From Pseudomonas sp. Root71 (lineage in GTDB: Bacteria > Pseudomonadota > Gammaproteobacteria > Pseudomonadales > Pseudomonadaceae), in assembly GCF_001429045.1 (NCBI RefSeq), contig NZ_LMHY01000007.1, positions 10,845 to 54,416 on the forward strand: 43,572 nucleotides of DNA, written 5' to 3'. This document shows positions 40,958-43,572 of the stretch, piece by piece (position 1 is the first letter of the stretch; the number at the start of each line of letters is the position of its first letter). The position numbers were made by a program, and so were the translations under genes. Under the pieces are notes generated by a model. That model had not been told where the DNA came from. It ran no database searches and was given only the letters and a program-made list of their open reading frames with translations.

Positions 40958-42453
40958 CGCCCTGCCTCCGCAGATGAATGGGTCATGGCGACAATGTCGC
41001 TCTCGCTGAGCGCATCGATCACCCGGCGTTCGGCGGCCAGATCAATCGAGCGGCTGAGCAGGTAGTAGGTCAGCCCCGAAACCACCAGGCCTACCAGCCA
41101 GGCGATGTCCACGCCTTCCAGCACTCGCGCCAGCGGGCCGACGAACACCTCTTTGCCGGCGGCGGCATCGTAGATGTAGAAGAACGGCACCATGGCGGCG
41201 AAGCCGATCAGGTACGAGACGATGCCGCGAAATTGCCAGGCGCCGTAGATGCCGTTTGGCGTGAAGAAATGCGGTATCGCATAACGGCCCTTGCGCACGA
41301 AGAAGTAGTCCACCAGGTTGACGGCGGTCCACGGCACGAGGAAGTACAGCAACAACACCAGGAAGGTGTTCAACAGCGCGATGCCGTCACCTTTGATCGA
41401 CAGCACGCAGGTCAACAGAATCACGCTGATCACACTGATCGACAGCACGCGGGCGCGGGGTGTCGGGGTGATTTTCCTGATCGAGTCGACACCGGTCAGC
41501 AGCGTCAGCATGGCGCTGTAGGTGTTGAGGGCGATGATCGGCAGGAAGCCCGCCACCGAGACGATCACCAGCAGATTGCCCAGCCCCGGCACCATCGAGG
41601 AGCCGACCTGGTTCAACGCCACCAGTGCATCCGCTGCTTTGAGCTCCTGGGCCAGCCAGGCGCCGAGGCCGATCATCCAGCTGCCGGACAACGAGGCACC
41701 GATGAACACCGCCGCGATCAGTTTTGCCCGGCTGGTGTTTTTCGGCAGGTAGCGGGAATAGTCAGACACGTAGGGGGCATAGGAAATGTTGTAGCTGGCA
41801 CCGATGGCGAACAGCGTGGCGAAGGCCACCCAGTTGAAGCCCAGGTCGGTCGCCGGCGTGACGCCTTCCTGGCCCGCGCCGAACATCAGGGCGATGGTCA
41901 CCAGTGCATACAGCGGCAAGGTCGCCAGCAAGGCCCACTTGAAGGCCTTGTGCATCAGGTCGTGGCCGTAGATCGACAACAATGCGCCGATCAGCACCAC
42001 AGCAACGGCGACGAGGGTCGGGTCAATGCCGAACACATGCTCCAGGCCATTCATGATCAGCGAGATGTTCACCACGTTGAAACCGACGAACACAAACATC
42101 GTCGCCATCAACGCCAGGATCACCCCGCGATAGCCGAACTGGGCGCGGGACTGGATCATCTGCGGCAGGCCCATTTCCGGGCCCTGGGAGCCGTGGAACG
42201 CCATGAAAATGGTGCCGAACATAATGCCCAGGGCACCGGCCAGCATGGTCCACAGTGCCGACAAGCCGAGGCTCGGGCCGACAAAACCTATGGAGATGGT
42301 GAAGAAGTGGAAATTGCCCAGGAACCAGAAAGGCCCCTGACTGCTGAGTTTGGCGTGACGTTCGTTTTCCGGGATGTAGTCGATGGAGTGGCCTTCGATG
42401 GCCAACCCGCCGCTCGCCTCGGTGGCGTGCGCAGACACTGGGGAACCTGACAT
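40954..42453 (-). CDS. NCS1-family transporter, close paralogue of the one at 21141
   Basis: 499 residues with about twelve hydrophobic segments. [42 protein letters not shown] and [19 protein letters not shown] are shared almost word for word with the protein at 21141. It is the first gene of the minus-strand run and its stop overlaps the amidase start. It is divergent from a LysR gene across 200 bp. Cargo unknown; NCS1 members carry nucleobases, hydantoins, allantoin and related nitrogen compounds. Confidence 0.93.
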   Translation of the reverse strand: MSGSPVSAHATEASGGLAIEGHSIDYIPENERHAKLSSQGPFWFLGNFHFFTISIGFVGPSLGLSALWTMLAGALGIMFGTIFMAFHGSQGPEMGLPQMIQSRAQFGYRGVILALMATMFVFVGFNVVNISLIMNGLEHVFGIDPTLVAVAVVLIGALLSIYGHDLMHKAFKWALLATLPLYALVTIALMFGAGQEGVTPATDLGFNWVAFATLFAIGASYNISYAPYVSDYSRYLPKNTSRAKLIAAVFIGASLSGSWMIGLGAWLAQELKAADALVALNQVGSSMVPGLGNLLVIVSVAGFLPIIALNTYSAMLTLLTGVDSIRKITPTPRARVLSISVISVILLTCVLSIKGDGIALLNTFLVLLLYFLVPWTAVNLVDYFFVRKGRYAIPHFFTPNGIYGAWQFRGIVSYLIGFAAMVPFFYIYDAAAGKEVFVGPLARVLEGVDIAWLVGLVVSGLTYYLLSRSIDLAAERRVIDALSESDIVAMTHSSAEAGR

Positions 42454-42611
42454 ACGATTGTTCCTATGCTGTTGTTTGTTGTTTTTGTGGGTACAGCGCT
42501 CGCTACGACGTCCAGTTCAGGTGAAACTCCAGAAAAAGCTGACGATGACGCTGGTTTCACGGCAATGTAGGGCGTGAGTCCGGGCAATAAAATATCGCAG
42601 GCACACTGTTC

Positions 42612-42631
42612 ACATAGATCAGCATCTATGT
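42612..42631. promoter_or_regulatory. Perfect dyad in the NCS1-LysR divergent region
   Basis: ACATAGAT (42612-42619) and ATCTATGT (42624-42631) are exact reverse complements around CAGC. It lies 22 bp before the LysR ATG and about 160 bp before the NCS1 start, where it would serve as the recognition site for LysR autoregulation. Candidate only. Confidence 0.5.
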
Positions 42632-42653
42632 AAGCGAGAATCGGGAGCCCCCC

Positions 42654-43556
42654 ATGCTGGGAACTGTAACGGAGCTGGATCTGCGCCTGATCCGGGTATT
42701 TCTGACCGTCGTCGAAGCGGGCGGCATCTCGGCGGCGCAAACCGCCCTCAACACCACGCAACCCACGATCAGCGCGCAGCTGGCAACGCTCGAAGCCCGG
42801 GTTGGTTTCCGCTTGTGCGAACGCGGGCGCGGCGGGTTTTCGGTAACGCCCAAAGGCACTCAGTTCATCGACGCGGCCCGGCGCTTGCTGGCGGCGGCCG
42901 AAGGCTTTCGGGTCGAGGTGCAGCACATCAACCGCAAAGTCTCGGGCAGCATCAACATCGGCCTGCTGGGGCAAATCGATCCGGTGGCGAACAGGAAAAT
43001 CGGCCAGGCCATTGCCCGTTTGCGGGCACGGCACGAGGGCTTGTACTTCCATTTCACCGAGCTGTCATCGTCGCTGCTGGAAGAAAAAATCATCAACGGC
43101 CATATCGACCTGGCCATCGGTTACTTCTGGCATCGCTTGCCCAGCATCGATTATTTCCCGCTGTTCCCGGAAACCCAGATTGCCTACTGCGCGCCCTCGC
43201 ACCCGCTGTTCGGGCAAGTCGGCGCGCTGACCCGCGACGATGTCAGCGGGTTCGACTGGGTCTGGCCGAGCCATCCCCTGCCGGAAATGCCGGCCCCCAC
43301 GTCCATCGAACGCCTGACCGTGCTCACCGACAGCATGGACGGCGCAGCCCTGCTGATCCTGTCCGGCCAGCACCTGGGGTTTCTGCCGCAGCACTACGCG
43401 ACCCGCCATGAACAGCTGGGGCAGCTACACCCGCTGAACCCGGACCTGTTGCGCTATGAGGTCAGCTTTCATGCGGCGGTGCGGCATTCGGCGCGGCAGC
43501 GGGATCTGGTGAGCGCGTTTCTGAATGAGCTGATCGAGATTTTCGGAGCGGTGTAA
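42654..43556 (+). CDS. LysR-type regulator, divergent from the NCS1-amidase genes
   Basis: 300 residues; ATG with GGGAG upstream. The winged helix is ELDLRLIRVFLTVVEAGGISAAQTALNTTQPTISAQLATLEARVGFRLCERGRGGFSVTPKG, followed by a LysR effector domain with LLEEKIINGHIDLAIGYFWHRLP and GAALLILSGQHLGFLPQHYA. The effector part shares IDLAIG and LIxSGxxLGFLPxHxA with the LysR at 25680, confirming one subfamily. It probably activates the NCS1-amidase genes. Confidence 0.92.
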   Translation: MLGTVTELDLRLIRVFLTVVEAGGISAAQTALNTTQPTISAQLATLEARVGFRLCERGRGGFSVTPKGTQFIDAARRLLAAAEGFRVEVQHINRKVSGSINIGLLGQIDPVANRKIGQAIARLRARHEGLYFHFTELSSSLLEEKIINGHIDLAIGYFWHRLPSIDYFPLFPETQIAYCAPSHPLFGQVGALTRDDVSGFDWVWPSHPLPEMPAPTSIERLTVLTDSMDGAALLILSGQHLGFLPQHYATRHEQLGQLHPLNPDLLRYEVSFHAAVRHSARQRDLVSAFLNELIEIFGAV

Positions 43557-43560
43557 GTCC

Positions 43561-43572
43561 TTTGGGAGCGAG
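43561..43572. repeat. Start of a REP element cut by the window end
   Basis: TTTGGGAGCGAG matches, apart from the first bases, the left end of the GTGGGAGCGAGC elements seen five times earlier. The rest is outside the window. Confidence 0.6.

Overview
The window is GC-rich, densely coded bacterial DNA. It looks like a Pseudomonas of the P. fluorescens group: palindromic intergenic elements built on GTGGGAGCGAGCTTGCTCGC recur between genes, and it carries an agu2-type agmatine operon, a GcsR-like glycine regulator and several DUF-type pseudomonad proteins. I see no rRNA, tRNA, CRISPR, phage or insertion sequence. The content is mostly accessory catabolism of nitrogen compounds.

Layout. 1-240: 3' end of a gene made of 13-residue repeats. 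305-3364: an SDR plus cupin pair divergent from a winged-helix/TPR regulator. 3538-9161: glutamine-synthetase-like ligase, aldehyde dehydrogenase, iron alcohol dehydrogenase and APC permease, probably a gamma-glutamylation route for an amine or amino alcohol. 9381-11497: DUF protein, secreted chorismate mutase, SGNH hydrolase and NTF2-like protein. 11645-16895: agmatine operon (AguA, AguB, a polyamine-type binding protein and a second, Tat-exported AguA) with a divergent LysR gene. 16896-19242: cytochrome c, an unknown secreted protein, NIPSNAP and GNAT proteins.

19420-25528 (minus strand): ureohydrolase, aldehyde dehydrogenase, NCS1 transporter and BetA-like GMC dehydrogenase, with a divergent LysR gene at 25680. 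Next comes a TyrR/GcsR-type sigma-54 activator (26663-28171). It faces a textbook -24/-12 promoter and a TyrR-box-like palindrome in front of gcvH, glyA and a lipA copy (28588-31428). No gcvP or gcvT is present. The ureohydrolase module may deliver glycine to this second module; that is inference.

31462-32933: D-Ala-D-Ala dipeptidase and L,D-transpeptidase, translationally coupled. 32968-42453 (all minus strand): NCS1 transporter, nitrilase-superfamily amidase, LuxR-type regulator, two exported YtcJ-like amidohydrolases, a TorF-type outer-membrane protein and a further NCS1 transporter, with a divergent LysR gene at 42654. This looks like an uncharacterised uptake and hydrolysis locus spanning outer membrane, periplasm and inner membrane. 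Two of the three NCS1 proteins are close paralogues, and each lies in a gene set divergent from a LysR protein of the same subfamily, so two parallel modules have diverged here.
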